Part shown: positions 9,254 through 16,245 of the stretch, piece after piece
Layout: every line of letters starts with the position of its first letter
Position numbering within the stretch: position 1 is the stretch's first letter
Origin: a virus
Virus record (IMG/VR): IMGVR_UViG_3300044961_000404
Span: 1-31,419 of that record
DNA length: 31,419 nucleotides
Direction: 5' to 3' (one strand)
The notes under the pieces: model-generated
What the model was told of the DNA's origin: nothing
Databases searched by the model: none
The model's input: only the letters and a program-made list of their open reading frames with translations
Position numbers and translations under genes: made by a program

Positions 9254-9805
9254 TCACAATTCCTTCACGAGCCGGTATTCTACCAGACTCACGCCATGCT
9301 TCTCCATCCGCCTCGCCCACCCCTTCCGCGAAGTGCCCCACTCCCAGCTCGTAAAACCACGAGCCCTGGCCATGTCGTCGAATTCGGATATTAGGGCGTC
9401 GGTGATATCCGGCCCCCAAACCCCGAGCCACACAAACCACGTCAGCGCCAAGCCGATGAAGGGGTCCACTTGCGGATAGCACACTAGCAGCCCGCGCGCG
9501 TATTCGGCTTCAGCGCGAACGTCGTGAGCCACGAAGCACTCCACGAGATTGTTGCCAGCCAGGCCCTTTATGATCTCTTGGCGGACGTGCTCGGGCAGCC
9601 AGTGCGAGCGCACGGCATTCTTCTTCCGCAAGTGAATGAGCTCCTGCTTCATCCACGGCCAAAGAGCTGCCAGTTGCTCAATGCGATTGATGCGACAGAT
9701 ATGCAGCCCGTCGCGACCGCAGCCCATGGCCCACCCATCCAGCCGATGAGTATGGCGCAACGCTTCGCTTACGGATCCTGCTGCGATATTTGGATCAAGG
9801 GACAC
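9254..9805 (-). CDS. GNAT-fold-like phage protein (T7 gp13-like role possible)
   Basis: A 183-residue protein. Its layout resembles the N-acetyltransferase fold: LAALWPWMKQEL in an N-terminal helix, a middle strand region (VECFVAHDVRAEAEYARGLLVCY), an amphipathic helix, and a C-terminal end (RARGFTSWEWGTSRKGWARRMEKHGVSLVEYRLVK) like the beta-bulge end of GNAT proteins. The canonical acetyl-CoA loop (Q/R-x-x-G-x-G/A) is not evident, so activity is doubtful. Phage T7 gp13 and similar tail-cluster proteins have a GNAT-like fold with a structural role. One base separates it from each neighbour. Confidence 0.6.
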   Translation of the reverse strand: MSLDPNIAAGSVSEALRHTHRLDGWAMGCGRDGLHICRINRIEQLAALWPWMKQELIHLRKKNAVRSHWLPEHVRQEIIKGLAGNNLVECFVAHDVRAEAEYARGLLVCYPQVDPFIGLALTWFVWLGVWGPDITDALISEFDDMARARGFTSWEWGTSRKGWARRMEKHGVSLVEYRLVKEL

Positions 9806-9806
9806 G

Positions 9807-10487
9807 TCAGGTCCCCTCGTTCGAGCGGTACAGCGTGGCGCTCGGCCGCGTCACGCCGATGTGGCCGGCAAGGCGTGGCATTTCCATTTGCGGCTGCGAT
9901 CCTATCACCTCGCCGACGCCAGACACAACGTGAAACACCACCTCCGCCGTCAACGTGGTCGCCGGAATCTCCGCGATTGTTTCGACGCGGCCGGCCTGCC
10001 CCAGCTCCTGCGTCGCTCTGGCTATTTCGACATTGGTAACCGCATCGCGCACGATCCACGACGCGGACCCGCTCACGAGCTGCCTGGCGTCGATCCAGCC
10101 GCTGAGCACGTACTGATCGCCGCCAGGCACGACAACGAACGGGTCGCTCACCGCCTCGGCCGTCACGGGGCCACCGGTCGTGTAAAATCCCCTGCCACCA
10201 CCCCAGCCAATTCCATCGAGCAGGCCCATGCCGGGGCCGATGTTCCAGTGCGTGGCGGGGCGTTTGATGTCAGAGTCTGGAATCAGATTGCGGACCCCTT
10301 GCTGCTGGATTAGCCAGTTGATTGCCGCGCGCATTGGGGCCAACTGCTGCTGGATGTACACGACCAGCGCGTGCTCGAAGTGACTTTGCAGCTGCTGATT
10401 GTCACCGATGAGGCCGGCATCGCGGCCGCCGCCGCGCGACAAAGTCGGCGGCTTTGGCGGCGTAGCCTCTGGCACGAGCTCCGGCAT
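9807..10487 (-). CDS. virion surface protein, beta-sandwich-like C-terminus
   Basis: A 226-residue protein in two parts. The N-terminal 65 residues hold a helical segment (LQSHFEHALVVYIQQQLAPM) of the kind that attaches fibre proteins to a tail. From about residue 80 onward there is a beta-rich region with alternating hydrophobic residues (DPFVVVPGGDQYVLSGWID, TAEVVFHVVSGVGEVI), like a carbohydrate-binding jelly-roll domain. It starts with a 1-bp overlap (TAATG) after the gp10-like gene. A tail fibre or tail accessory protein is a reasonable guess; no receptor-binding motif is visible. Confidence 0.6.
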   Translation of the reverse strand: MPELVPEATPPKPPTLSRGGGRDAGLIGDNQQLQSHFEHALVVYIQQQLAPMRAAINWLIQQQGVRNLIPDSDIKRPATHWNIGPGMGLLDGIGWGGGRGFYTTGGPVTAEAVSDPFVVVPGGDQYVLSGWIDARQLVSGSASWIVRDAVTNVEIARATQELGQAGRVETIAEIPATTLTAEVVFHVVSGVGEVIGSQPQMEMPRLAGHIGVTRPSATLYRSNEGT

Positions 10488-11962
10488 TAGACATCTCCCG
10501 CTGGCGAGATTTGCACCTGGTAATCGGCGATGGCAACGTCATCGTCACTCTCGAACTTCAGGCATTGCAGTCGTGCCGTGTTGAGGCAATTGAACCAGCC
10601 GTCAGCGGATAATTCTACGGCCGCTTGGGCAACGAATGGTGATCCGGGAGAGTAGGCGTTGAGCGGCGTCATTCTCGGCGTACCATTGAGTATGTTGTAG
10701 CCTGGACGCACGCGCGACAGTTGGTACATATTTTGCCGGTCCCCAAGCGCGCCCGTGGTAAAAAAGGACCCCGGGCTCGCTCCCTGCCCGGTGCGCGCGT
10801 ACAAATAAAGGGCGTTGTCATTCAGGAAGATTCCCTGCGTGTGGCCGAAATCCTGCGATGAGACGGTGCCGGGGGAGATCCCGTCCGTGGCCATTTGCAC
10901 AACGCGATTCCCCTTGGTCCAGTTTCCGCTTCGCACATCCAGACAGACCCATTCGTCCGCAGTCTGATCGGAGTCGACCGCGCCTTCTGTGGTCTTGTAG
11001 TGCCAAAAGATCAGCGCCCGCGCCTGATCGAATCGGCCCACTACCCATGGCGCGCCGGCCTCGGCGCGCCTCTCGAAGAACCAATTGCGATGCTGATTCT
11101 CTAGCTTCGTCACCGAGAATCCATCGAACCGATACCAATCGTCTGGGCCCAGGAAGTAATGAACATCATCGACGGAAACGATGGCCTCCTGACTCACGGC
11201 CCCCACTTGTCGCGAAATTTCAGTAAAAGACCAAATTAGCGGGGGGCCGACCAGTTGACCGATGAAAATCGCCTGCGCCTTGTAAAGCACCATCTGCGAG
11301 CGCAGCGCGCGCGCTGCGACGATTGGCCCCGGCGTCTGTGACAGCCTGCCATTGACGCTCAGATTGGCTATGCTTCCCGATGCCCAAATGAACGGGTTGG
11401 TGCTGGACCACCAACGGTTCGACCACTCATCCACCTCTCCGGCCGCGTTGAGATTGTCGCCGACCATGAAGAGGCTGTAATCGGACGACGCCAGAATGCT
11501 GGCGTAGGGCGGTGAATCCGGAACATCCTGCCATGCCACCGTTGGCGTCAGCGTCAAGGCGGTCAGGGTGGCGTAAAGCGGCTTGCGCGTGCCATCCGCC
11601 GCGAACACCAAATTATTGTAGTAGGCGAATCGCCAGCGCACGGGGCGCCCGAATTGCGTGGGTGGCAGCCCCTGCGTCCCCCAAGACGCCGGCGAAGCGG
11701 GACTCAGCGCCTGCGAGAGAACCACAGATAAATCGTCGCGCGTCCCCGCGATTACCATTTGGACCCCTTCCGGCGTGGTGACTACACATGAGCCAAGGCA
11801 GGGGCCCGTCAAGCTTTCCGTTACCTGGTGCAGCGCCGGCAATGTCCTAAGCCCACGCGGCGTGGGGTACATATCGTTCCCGTCGATCAGGATCCCCGGT
11901 GTGATGATGTCCTGATCTGGGGCGAAACTGCGAACGGGGATTGGTCGCATCGGCTGCGGCAT
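10487..11962 (-). CDS. P22 gp10-like tail hub (packaged DNA stabilisation) protein
   Basis: A 491-residue beta-rich protein with repeated blade-like segments (RWRFAYYNNLVFAADGTRKP, SDYSLFMVGDNLNAAGEVDE, DDVHYFLGPDDWYRFDGFSV, TADEWVCLDVRSGNWTKGNR). This fits the beta-propeller tail hub proteins of podoviruses, such as P22 gp10 (472 residues), which sit below the gp4 adaptor and close the portal channel. It follows the gp4-like gene by 7 bp, the same order as in P22-like and related genomes. Assignment rests on length, fold pattern and order. Confidence 0.75.
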   Translation of the reverse strand: MPQPMRPIPVRSFAPDQDIITPGILIDGNDMYPTPRGLRTLPALHQVTESLTGPCLGSCVVTTPEGVQMVIAGTRDDLSVVLSQALSPASPASWGTQGLPPTQFGRPVRWRFAYYNNLVFAADGTRKPLYATLTALTLTPTVAWQDVPDSPPYASILASSDYSLFMVGDNLNAAGEVDEWSNRWWSSTNPFIWASGSIANLSVNGRLSQTPGPIVAARALRSQMVLYKAQAIFIGQLVGPPLIWSFTEISRQVGAVSQEAIVSVDDVHYFLGPDDWYRFDGFSVTKLENQHRNWFFERRAEAGAPWVVGRFDQARALIFWHYKTTEGAVDSDQTADEWVCLDVRSGNWTKGNRVVQMATDGISPGTVSSQDFGHTQGIFLNDNALYLYARTGQGASPGSFFTTGALGDRQNMYQLSRVRPGYNILNGTPRMTPLNAYSPGSPFVAQAAVELSADGWFNCLNTARLQCLKFESDDDVAIADYQVQISPAGDV

Positions 11963-11969
11963 CGTCCCC

Positions 11970-12620
11970 TCATAGGTGCGGTTGGATCATGAACGGCCCA
12001 CGCAGTCGCGCAGTGTAGTCGCGCAAGGACTTCGCTTCACGCTCGGTCGCCCATTGGTGCTGTGTCGCCCTAGCTTCGTCGTTGAGCACTAGACGACATA
12101 TATCGGCGCAGGTTGCCTCGATGAGCAGGGTGGCGGCCTTGTCCGTCCAGAAGTTCGTCGCGCTATCGTTGACCGGCTCCGGCGGCGCGGCGGAGACCAT
12201 CAGCTCCAGGGGGTAGGGCTGCCCGGGCGTTGGGTACAGGCGAAGCGTTTCGCCGTAGGTTGCCCAGTACGCTGGCAGCGTCTGGAATGGGGGGTTTACC
12301 ACATCGACGGCCAGGAGCTCCTCGTACCATGGCGCCCTCGTGAGCGGAATCCACACGCCAAGCAAGAGCCTCACGTTCAAAACCGACTGCACGTTCACCA
12401 GCGACGGATAGGGCGCAAAGGGATAAATGCTTTGGCCGGGAATGCACGTGATGCTGTAGTCCAGGGTCTCGGAGGGAGCGTAAAGCGCCTTCTGGTAGAA
12501 GCGGATACGGTCCGCCACCATTGATGGGATTATCGCAACGGTTGACGGAGGAACCGCCGTCAGGAGATCTGGGCGATTCAGCCGGGTGGCGACTTGTTGC
12601 TTGAGTTCGCCGTAGGTCAT
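11970..12620 (-). CDS. head-to-tail adaptor, P22 gp4-like
   Basis: A 216-residue protein starting MTYGELKQQVATRLNR, a helix typical of podovirus head-tail connector proteins. The middle matches their usual pattern: a DRIRFYQKALY helix, strands around SLVNVQSVLNVRL, and PAYWATYGETLRLYPTPGQPYPLELM, where the YWATYGETLRLYP segment is characteristic. A long C-terminal helix (NDEARATQHQWATEREAKSL) follows. The adaptor binds the portal ring and then the gp10-type hub, which is encoded immediately downstream. The start overlaps the stop of a 32-residue membrane peptide (ATGA). Confidence 0.8.
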   Translation of the reverse strand: MTYGELKQQVATRLNRPDLLTAVPPSTVAIIPSMVADRIRFYQKALYAPSETLDYSITCIPGQSIYPFAPYPSLVNVQSVLNVRLLLGVWIPLTRAPWYEELLAVDVVNPPFQTLPAYWATYGETLRLYPTPGQPYPLELMVSAAPPEPVNDSATNFWTDKAATLLIEATCADICRLVLNDEARATQHQWATEREAKSLRDYTARLRGPFMIQPHL

Positions 12621-12715
12621 CTAAGTAGCCAGCGCGCAAAGCAGCACCACATCGCTATTGTCCCAACCACGGAAAGCGCGATGAGTAGTGCGTAGACTTT
12701 CTCGCGAAGGTCCAT
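12617..12715 (-). CDS. 32-residue single-span membrane peptide
   Basis: A very short ORF that I translated by hand. The product is MDLREKVYALLIALSVVGTI followed by AMWCCFARWLLR. It has one hydrophobic segment of about 18 residues flanked by charged ends. Its TGA overlaps the ATG of the adaptor gene as ATGA, the coupling style of the whole operon, which is the main support. The upstream GAGG sits almost against the ATG, so initiation may depend on coupling. It could be a tiny holin-like or other membrane-active peptide; no sequence signature confirms this. Confidence 0.5.
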   Translation of the reverse strand: MDLREKVYALLIALSVVGTIAMWCCFARWLLR

Positions 12716-12731
12716 CCTCGCAGCGCGCCGG

Positions 12732-12911
12732 CTAGCGGTGCCCCAAGTACCTCATCGTATTCGGTTGCGTCTTTGCTGGATTGAGTGACTTCTGTCGGCC
12801 CGGGCCGCTCTGGAACTGCATGCCCCTGCCGGACGGCTGTACGCCATCGGTCGCCACCTGCTTCTTCATCGGCCGCGCGGGCCCATCTGGAAACTTCTTT
12901 CCTGGTTCCAT
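12732..12911 (-). CDS. small basic hypothetical protein
   Basis: A 59-residue ORF beginning MEPGKKFPDGPARPMKKQ. The ATG at 12911 was chosen over an upstream in-frame ATG because GGAGGGG lies 4 nt before it. The product is rich in Pro, Gly, Lys, Arg and Gln and likely disordered. It belongs to a run of tiny genes between head and tail genes. Function unknown. Confidence 0.6.
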   Translation of the reverse strand: MEPGKKFPDGPARPMKKQVATDGVQPSGRGMQFQSGPGRQKSLNPAKTQPNTMRYLGHR

Positions 12912-12933
12912 AACCCCTCCAATCAACCAGCCA

Positions 12934-13083
12934 TCAGCTTTTGTGGTGGCGCATTGGCTTGGCGTGGTGCTTGCTAGCTAGCTTTTCTGCCGCGCGCTTA
13001 ATGTCCTTCAGTTTTGGGATCTCGGCCTCTTCGCGCCGGATGAACCCCGACACTTGCTTCACGATACCCTTCGCATCGGTCAT
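12934..13083 (-). CDS. 49-residue basic protein with SKHHAxPxRxHK end
   Basis: A short ORF translated by hand, starting at an ATG that overlaps the previous stop (ATGA), with GAGGAG about 9 nt upstream. The product has a charged amphipathic helix (FIRREEAEIPKLKDIKRAAE) and ends ASKHHAKPMRHHKS. The preceding gene ends ASKHHATPLRSHKR, so the two share a His/Lys-rich C-terminal signature. Probably a small virion or nucleic-acid-binding protein; function unknown. Confidence 0.6.
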   Translation of the reverse strand: MTDAKGIVKQVSGFIRREEAEIPKLKDIKRAAEKLASKHHAKPMRHHKS

Positions 13084-13259
13084 CGTTTATGACTCCTCAA
13101 TGGGGTGGCGTGGTGCTTCGAGGCAAAGTGCCGCAATGACTCTTCCGGCATATCGGCCATTTCCTTCACGGCCTTCGAGGCGCGCTCGCGGGCGCGCCCC
13201 CTCTTGTAGGCGAGAGCTGCGCCCGCGAGCCGCCGTTGCGCTTCGGACTTGGCCGGCAC
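13080..13259 (-). CDS. DUF3008-like small basic protein
   Basis: A 59-residue ORF with a GTG start at 13259, preceded by AAGGAG 4 nt upstream. The N-terminus PAKSEAQRRLAGAALAYKRG matches the signature of the DUF3008 family (typically PAKSKAQQR-x-x-GAAL-x-x-KRG), and the FASKHHATP end parallels the family's FASTKHKGLP end. Members are small basic proteins of unknown function found in bacteria and phages. The stop overlaps the next start as ATGA. Confidence 0.7.
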   Translation of the reverse strand: MPAKSEAQRRLAGAALAYKRGRARERASKAVKEMADMPEESLRHFASKHHATPLRSHKR

Positions 13260-13260
13260 C

Positions 13261-13509
13261 TTACTCCTTGTCGTAGTTTTGAGGCGCGTCGGCCGTTCTG
13301 CCGCCGCCGCCGCTGGAGTAGGTGACCTTCTTGTACTCCTCGCCGAGCGGATCCTCGTCGTAGTTGTTGCCGACCTCCGGGCCGCCGCCAGCCATCACGG
13401 AGACGCGGTCGCTATTGCCGGTCGGCATCCCGGCGCCAATCGTCCAGCCGCTACGGTCAGTCTGTGCTTGGGGATCGTCCATCCCCGGTTCCATCTTTTT
13501 CTCGATCAT
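13261..13509 (-). CDS. acidic hypothetical protein
   Basis: About 82 residues. Two in-frame ATGs exist, at 13515 and 13509; AAGGAG lies 1 nt before the first and 7 nt before the second, favouring 13509 (MIEKKMEPGMDDPQ). The product is polar and rich in Gly, Asp and Glu with a GGGG stretch, likely disordered. It ends immediately before the SD-bearing junction of the DUF3008-like gene. Function unknown. Confidence 0.55.
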   Translation of the reverse strand: MIEKKMEPGMDDPQAQTDRSGWTIGAGMPTGNSDRVSVMAGGGPEVGNNYDEDPLGEEYKKVTYSSGGGGRTADAPQNYDKE

Positions 13510-13523
13510 GACCATGCTCCTTA

Positions 13524-13811
13524 TCAGGGCGTTCGTGGCGGCCCAGGATGCCGCCCGGTAACGCTGCCTTCGGTAATCTCGAACCGCCTATCGCGCTGAA
13601 GCTTGCTCAATTGCTCCTCGGCGTCGGCAGCCTCCTGGCGTCGCAAAAAGTCCTCGTATGACTCGCGACCATAATCCCACTTCAAGCGCTGTCCAGCGCT
13701 AGGCTTCATGCAGTCCTCGGGATAAACCATCCGATCCAGGGCGAGGTCGTCTGGCAGCTCCCCGCCTCCACAATAGCCGTCTGGGAAGGGCCTGTTTGGT
13801 CCGTCTGCCAT
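13524..13811 (-). CDS. hypothetical protein, charged helix
   Basis: A 95-residue ORF. The N-terminal half is Pro/Gly/Asp-rich (MADGPNRPFPDGYCGGGELP) and the C-terminal half contains a charged helix (GRESYEDFLRRQEAADAEEQ). It starts 3 bp after the stop of the decoration-like gene and has normal operon spacing. No family recognised. Position behind the capsid genes suggests a head-completion or minor head protein, without direct evidence. Confidence 0.6.
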   Translation of the reverse strand: MADGPNRPFPDGYCGGGELPDDLALDRMVYPEDCMKPSAGQRLKWDYGRESYEDFLRRQEAADAEEQLSKLQRDRRFEITEGSVTGRHPGPPRTP

Positions 13812-13814
13812 GAC

Positions 13815-14321
13815 CTACACCGAGCGGATGCCAAACTGGGCGAACGTCGCGCTGCCGCGGATCACGCCGCTGGTCGCTCCGGACGCCGGGCCCGTCTGCA
13901 CCGAGAGAATCAGATTCTTGTTTGCTGTGTAGGAAACGGGCAGCGACCCGTAGACCGCGCCGCCGGCCACCGTGCCGGATCCGGTGGTTACCCCTACGGC
14001 AGAGCTGAAGCGGCCAGCGACCTGACCGATACTGCCAGACCCTCCCGATCCTGGCGCAACGAAGCGCGCCAGATTGTCGTCGTCACCGAGCTGAAGCACC
14101 AATCCAGATCCGCTATCCAGGTCGGGAATATCAACGGAGAATCCCAGCAGGGTGAATCCCGGCAGATTCTTCCCCTGTAGCGGCATGAGCAGGATTTGGT
14201 CGTCTACCGCGAGCGCCGCGGTCACGGTGAAAATGAAAGTTCGAGCCACGACGATCCCGGCGCCGGGCGCCTCGCACATGGGCTCGGTTTTGTAATTATC
14301 CGAGTAATAAACCGTGGGCAT
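13815..14321 (-). CDS. beta-rich head decoration or head-associated protein
   Basis: A 168-residue protein with mostly beta-strand character: ARTFIFTVTAALAVDDQILL, FTLLGFSVDIPDLDSGSGLV, NKNLILSVQTGPASG, and a Gly/Ser/Thr-rich middle. A strong GGGGAGGA lies upstream of the ATG at 14321. It follows the major capsid gene directly. In genomes with N4 gp56-type capsid proteins a beta-rich protein of similar size often occupies this slot, so a capsid decoration or head-fibre role is likely but inferred. Confidence 0.65.
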   Translation of the reverse strand: MPTVYYSDNYKTEPMCEAPGAGIVVARTFIFTVTAALAVDDQILLMPLQGKNLPGFTLLGFSVDIPDLDSGSGLVLQLGDDDNLARFVAPGSGGSGSIGQVAGRFSSAVGVTTGSGTVAGGAVYGSLPVSYTANKNLILSVQTGPASGATSGVIRGSATFAQFGIRSV

Positions 14322-14348
14322 GTCTAGTCCTCCCCTTGCGCCCCTCTA

Positions 14349-15224
14349 TCACGACGGAGCGTTCCAGGTCGATACGACGATGGTGCCAAAGTCCTGGTTG
14401 TTAAACCGGGTCTTTTTCAAGCCCCAGATCATGCCGGCGGTGATTCGCAGCTGATTGCCGGCATCGAGGAGCTCTTCGTACCAGTTCACCTTCAGGGCTT
14501 CGCCGCTTTGTGCCTTGTCCGCGCCGCAGGCAAGAGCCGCGGCTTGGGCGCCGACGAAAACGGCGCGACCAACATTGGTGGTTCCCGCCGCCGGCGCGCC
14601 GAGGCACGTCGGTGCAGCCACCATCGTTCCGCTCAGGGGATCGAGCACCATGTTCTGCGAGCTATCCCCCCACGGGCAGCGCGTGTCCTGGTGCAGCACG
14701 ACGTTGTTGATCATCCCGATGGCCCCGGTGAAAATCGGATTGCCGGTGACTTGTCCGCCCTGCAATGCGGCTCGATAGATGTCACCCCACTCGCCCTGCG
14801 TGTAGTTCGTTTTGAGATCGCGCACCTGCTGCGCCGTCAGGAACAGCACGCCTGCCACCTCGATGCCCTTGATCAACACCGGCTTGATGGGGAAGATCAG
14901 CTCGCCCTGCGCCTTGGCGACGATGGCCGGAATCAGGTCCACCGAAAACACATCGGCGCTCGTAAGGGCGGCTTCATTGGCGGCGCCGCCAGCGAGAATC
15001 CAGTGATCCGCGTCGGGCGCAACCGGCGCCTGGAGCCCGGTGTAGGCGACGTTGGTCTGTGCAGTGTTGCCGGCCAGCTGGTTGAGAAGGCCAACGTCCA
15101 TCATGTCTTTCCACCAGTTGGCCAGACCGGTCTTGGCCGCATCGCGCATCGAATAGGGAACTCTCTGCTGCGACATGCGGCCAACGAGGAGCATCGCCTG
15201 CCGCTGTTGATTGATTACCAATGT
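14349..15224 (-). CDS. major capsid protein, N4 gp56 family, exon 2
   Basis: Downstream exon of the split major capsid gene; it contributes 291 residues after splicing. The sequence begins TLVINQQRQAMLLVGRMSQQ and continues RVPYSMRDAAKTGLANWWKD, the conserved core of N4 gp56-type capsid proteins (Pfam DUF4043/Phage_capsid_3 as I recall it). Further on, GNPIFTGAIGMINNVVLHQD is another family hallmark. Without splicing this segment would have to begin at a TTG with no Shine-Dalgarno and would lack the N-arm, so it is an exon and not a complete gene. Joined to exon 1 it gives 383 residues, close to the 401 of N4 gp56. Confidence 0.9.
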   Translation of the reverse strand, partial: TLVINQQRQAMLLVGRMSQQRVPYSMRDAAKTGLANWWKDMMDVGLLNQLAGNTAQTNVAYTGLQAPVAPDADHWILAGGAANEAALTSADVFSVDLIPAIVAKAQGELIFPIKPVLIKGIEVAGVLFLTAQQVRDLKTNYTQGEWGDIYRAALQGGQVTGNPIFTGAIGMINNVVLHQDTRCPWGDSSQNMVLDPLSGTMVAAPTCLGAPAAGTTNVGRAVFVGAQAAALACGADKAQSGEALKVNWYEELLDAGNQLRITAGMIWGLKKTRFNNQDFGTIVVSTWNAPS

Positions 15225-15279
15225 CTTTACTGTTCAGCGCCCGTCGCCAACGGACACCCGCTTCTTTTCATGAAGCAGC

Positions 15280-15879
15280 TCAACATTTCTGCTGAGAACG
15301 GACCATATCATCGTCCACAGAACGAGGACGCAACGCGCTTCCGGTGACAGTCGCTTTCACCGTACTCCCTTTCGGGATGGCCTCTGAACCTTCCAGATGA
15401 GGACAAATTCCACCGTTAAACTGACGCCCCATATTGCAGTTGTGGCAAAGCACCCGGAGAGTATCCGGGAAGTTGTTGTCGATGATCCACAGAAGGAACG
15501 GTAGTCCGCTGTGTGGGTGCTGCGCTCCACGCGCCTTGCCACCATCGTTGTTGACATGATCGATGGCAAGAAATTGAGTAGTCCGCTCACTACAGCAAGA
15601 ACATCCACCACCGTAAGCAGCAACGATGGCACGCCGAAGGATACGATACTTCGGCTTGGTCCTAGTCTCGGCGTGTTTGCGTGTGAGTGATCTCCAGCGT
15701 TCGTAATTTGCTTGGCGCCACCGTTCGGTTCGTGCGGCATTGCAGGGCTTGCAGAAGTGTCGGCGGATATGCGGCTTCTCTCGATCGACCATTGGGAAGT
15801 CGACGAGTGATTTGGTTTCGCCACAGTCTTTGCAGAGTCGATTGCTCATCTGGCTTGGCTGCTGATTACCTTCGTTCAT
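15280..15879 (-). CDS. HNH homing endonuclease encoded in the intron
   Basis: A 199-residue protein. The N-terminal zinc site has Cys16/Cys19 (CKDCGETKSLVDF) and Cys43/Cys46 (HFCKPCN). A second Cys cluster (CSCC, 93-96) leads to the HNH core AIDHVNNDGG (Asp107, His108, Asn111), and the helix that completes the fold ends LRVLCHNCNMGRQFNGGICP. This is a common phage HNH endonuclease type, which cuts intronless alleles and copies the intron by repair. The last 40 or so codons run through the intron core, and the stop lies in the P9-like hairpin. The Shine-Dalgarno is weak, so expression is probably low. Met11 is an alternative start. Confidence 0.9.
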   Translation of the reverse strand: MNEGNQQPSQMSNRLCKDCGETKSLVDFPMVDREKPHIRRHFCKPCNAARTERWRQANYERWRSLTRKHAETRTKPKYRILRRAIVAAYGGGCSCCSERTTQFLAIDHVNNDGGKARGAQHPHSGLPFLLWIIDNNFPDTLRVLCHNCNMGRQFNGGICPHLEGSEAIPKGSTVKATVTGSALRPRSVDDDMVRSQQKC

Positions 15880-15940
15880 GGTTTTGGTTTTAATATCACC
15901 ACACGGTCAGGCGTCCCAGCAGTTCACGTTGTTTGCTCAC

Positions 15941-15969
15941 GCCGGTTACCCGACGTAGGGACCACATTG
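15941..15969 (-). promoter_or_regulatory. 5' splice region with P1/P10 guide and P2 hairpin
   Basis: The first 29 intron bases hold the guide sequence. CAAUGU (15969-15964) is complementary to the start of exon 2, GUCC (15962-15959) to the end of exon 1, and the hairpin GUCGG-GUAA-CCGGC follows. Unspliced message reaches an in-frame TAA here, after seven intron-encoded residues. Confidence 0.8.
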
Positions 15970-16245
15970 ATCCTGGAAGTAGCTGTACGGCACTTCCTGC
16001 CCGGCGATCGGAGCATCGCCGAGAACACCGGGGCCCTGCGGATTGGTAATCAGATCATACTTTACCTGATCGCCGGGGCCCTTACTGGGTTCGTCGAAAT
16101 ACTGAACGAAGTTCGATTGATCCCTGGCGTTCAGCCCCACCGCCATGAGCTTGGCAGCGGTGCATGACCGCAGGGCCTGAAAAAACACCCGATGGCTGTA
16201 AATGACAACAGCGGTCGGGTCATTCGCTGGAACGACGGTTTCCAT
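15970..16245 (-). CDS. major capsid protein, N4 gp56 family, exon 1
   Basis: Upstream exon encoding the first 92 residues (METVVPANDPTAVVIYSHRV through EVPYSYFQD). The pattern GPGDQVKYDLITNPQGPGVL followed by GDAPIAGQEVPYSYFQD matches the N-terminal region of N4 gp56-like capsid proteins, where GD-x-I-x-F-x-L, then G-D-x-x-L-E-G-x-E and F-x-x-D occur in this order. Read through into the intron, the frame adds only QCGPYVG and stops. The ATG at 16245 has GGGAG about 10 nt upstream. The gene has its own candidate promoter in the 383-bp gap upstream. Confidence 0.9.

Larger units (their letters stand above)
15225..15969 (-). ncRNA. group I intron in the major capsid gene
   Basis: A 745-nt intron between the two capsid exons. 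Exon 1 ends GGAU and the intron begins CAAUGUGGUCCC: GUCC pairs with GGAU, with the U at the splice site facing G (P1). CAAUGU pairs perfectly with the first six bases of exon 2, ACAUUG (P10). The intron ends in G (15225). Other helices: a P2-like hairpin GUCGG-GUAA-CCGGC (15954-15941), P3 CGGUGG/UCACCG (15415-15410 with 15347-15342), a UCCC-GAAA-GGGA hairpin (15377-15366, P6-like), P7 GACUGU/AUGGUC (15352-15347 with 15306-15301), P8 CGUCC/GGACG (15330-15312), and a P9-like CUCAGCA-GAAA-UGUUGAG (15296-15279). P3 and P7 share base 15347, so one helix must be a pair shorter. P4-P5 were not resolved. Confidence 0.88.

Noticed and set aside
14349-15221. Exon 2 read as a complete gene starting at TTG 15221
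   Set aside because: No Shine-Dalgarno, the capsid N-arm would be missing, and the missing part lies upstream in exon 1 with matching splice pairings.
15225-15969. An intein instead of an intron
   Set aside because: The intervening sequence has in-frame stops relative to both exons (TAA after exon 1, TGA before exon 2), so it cannot be translated through.
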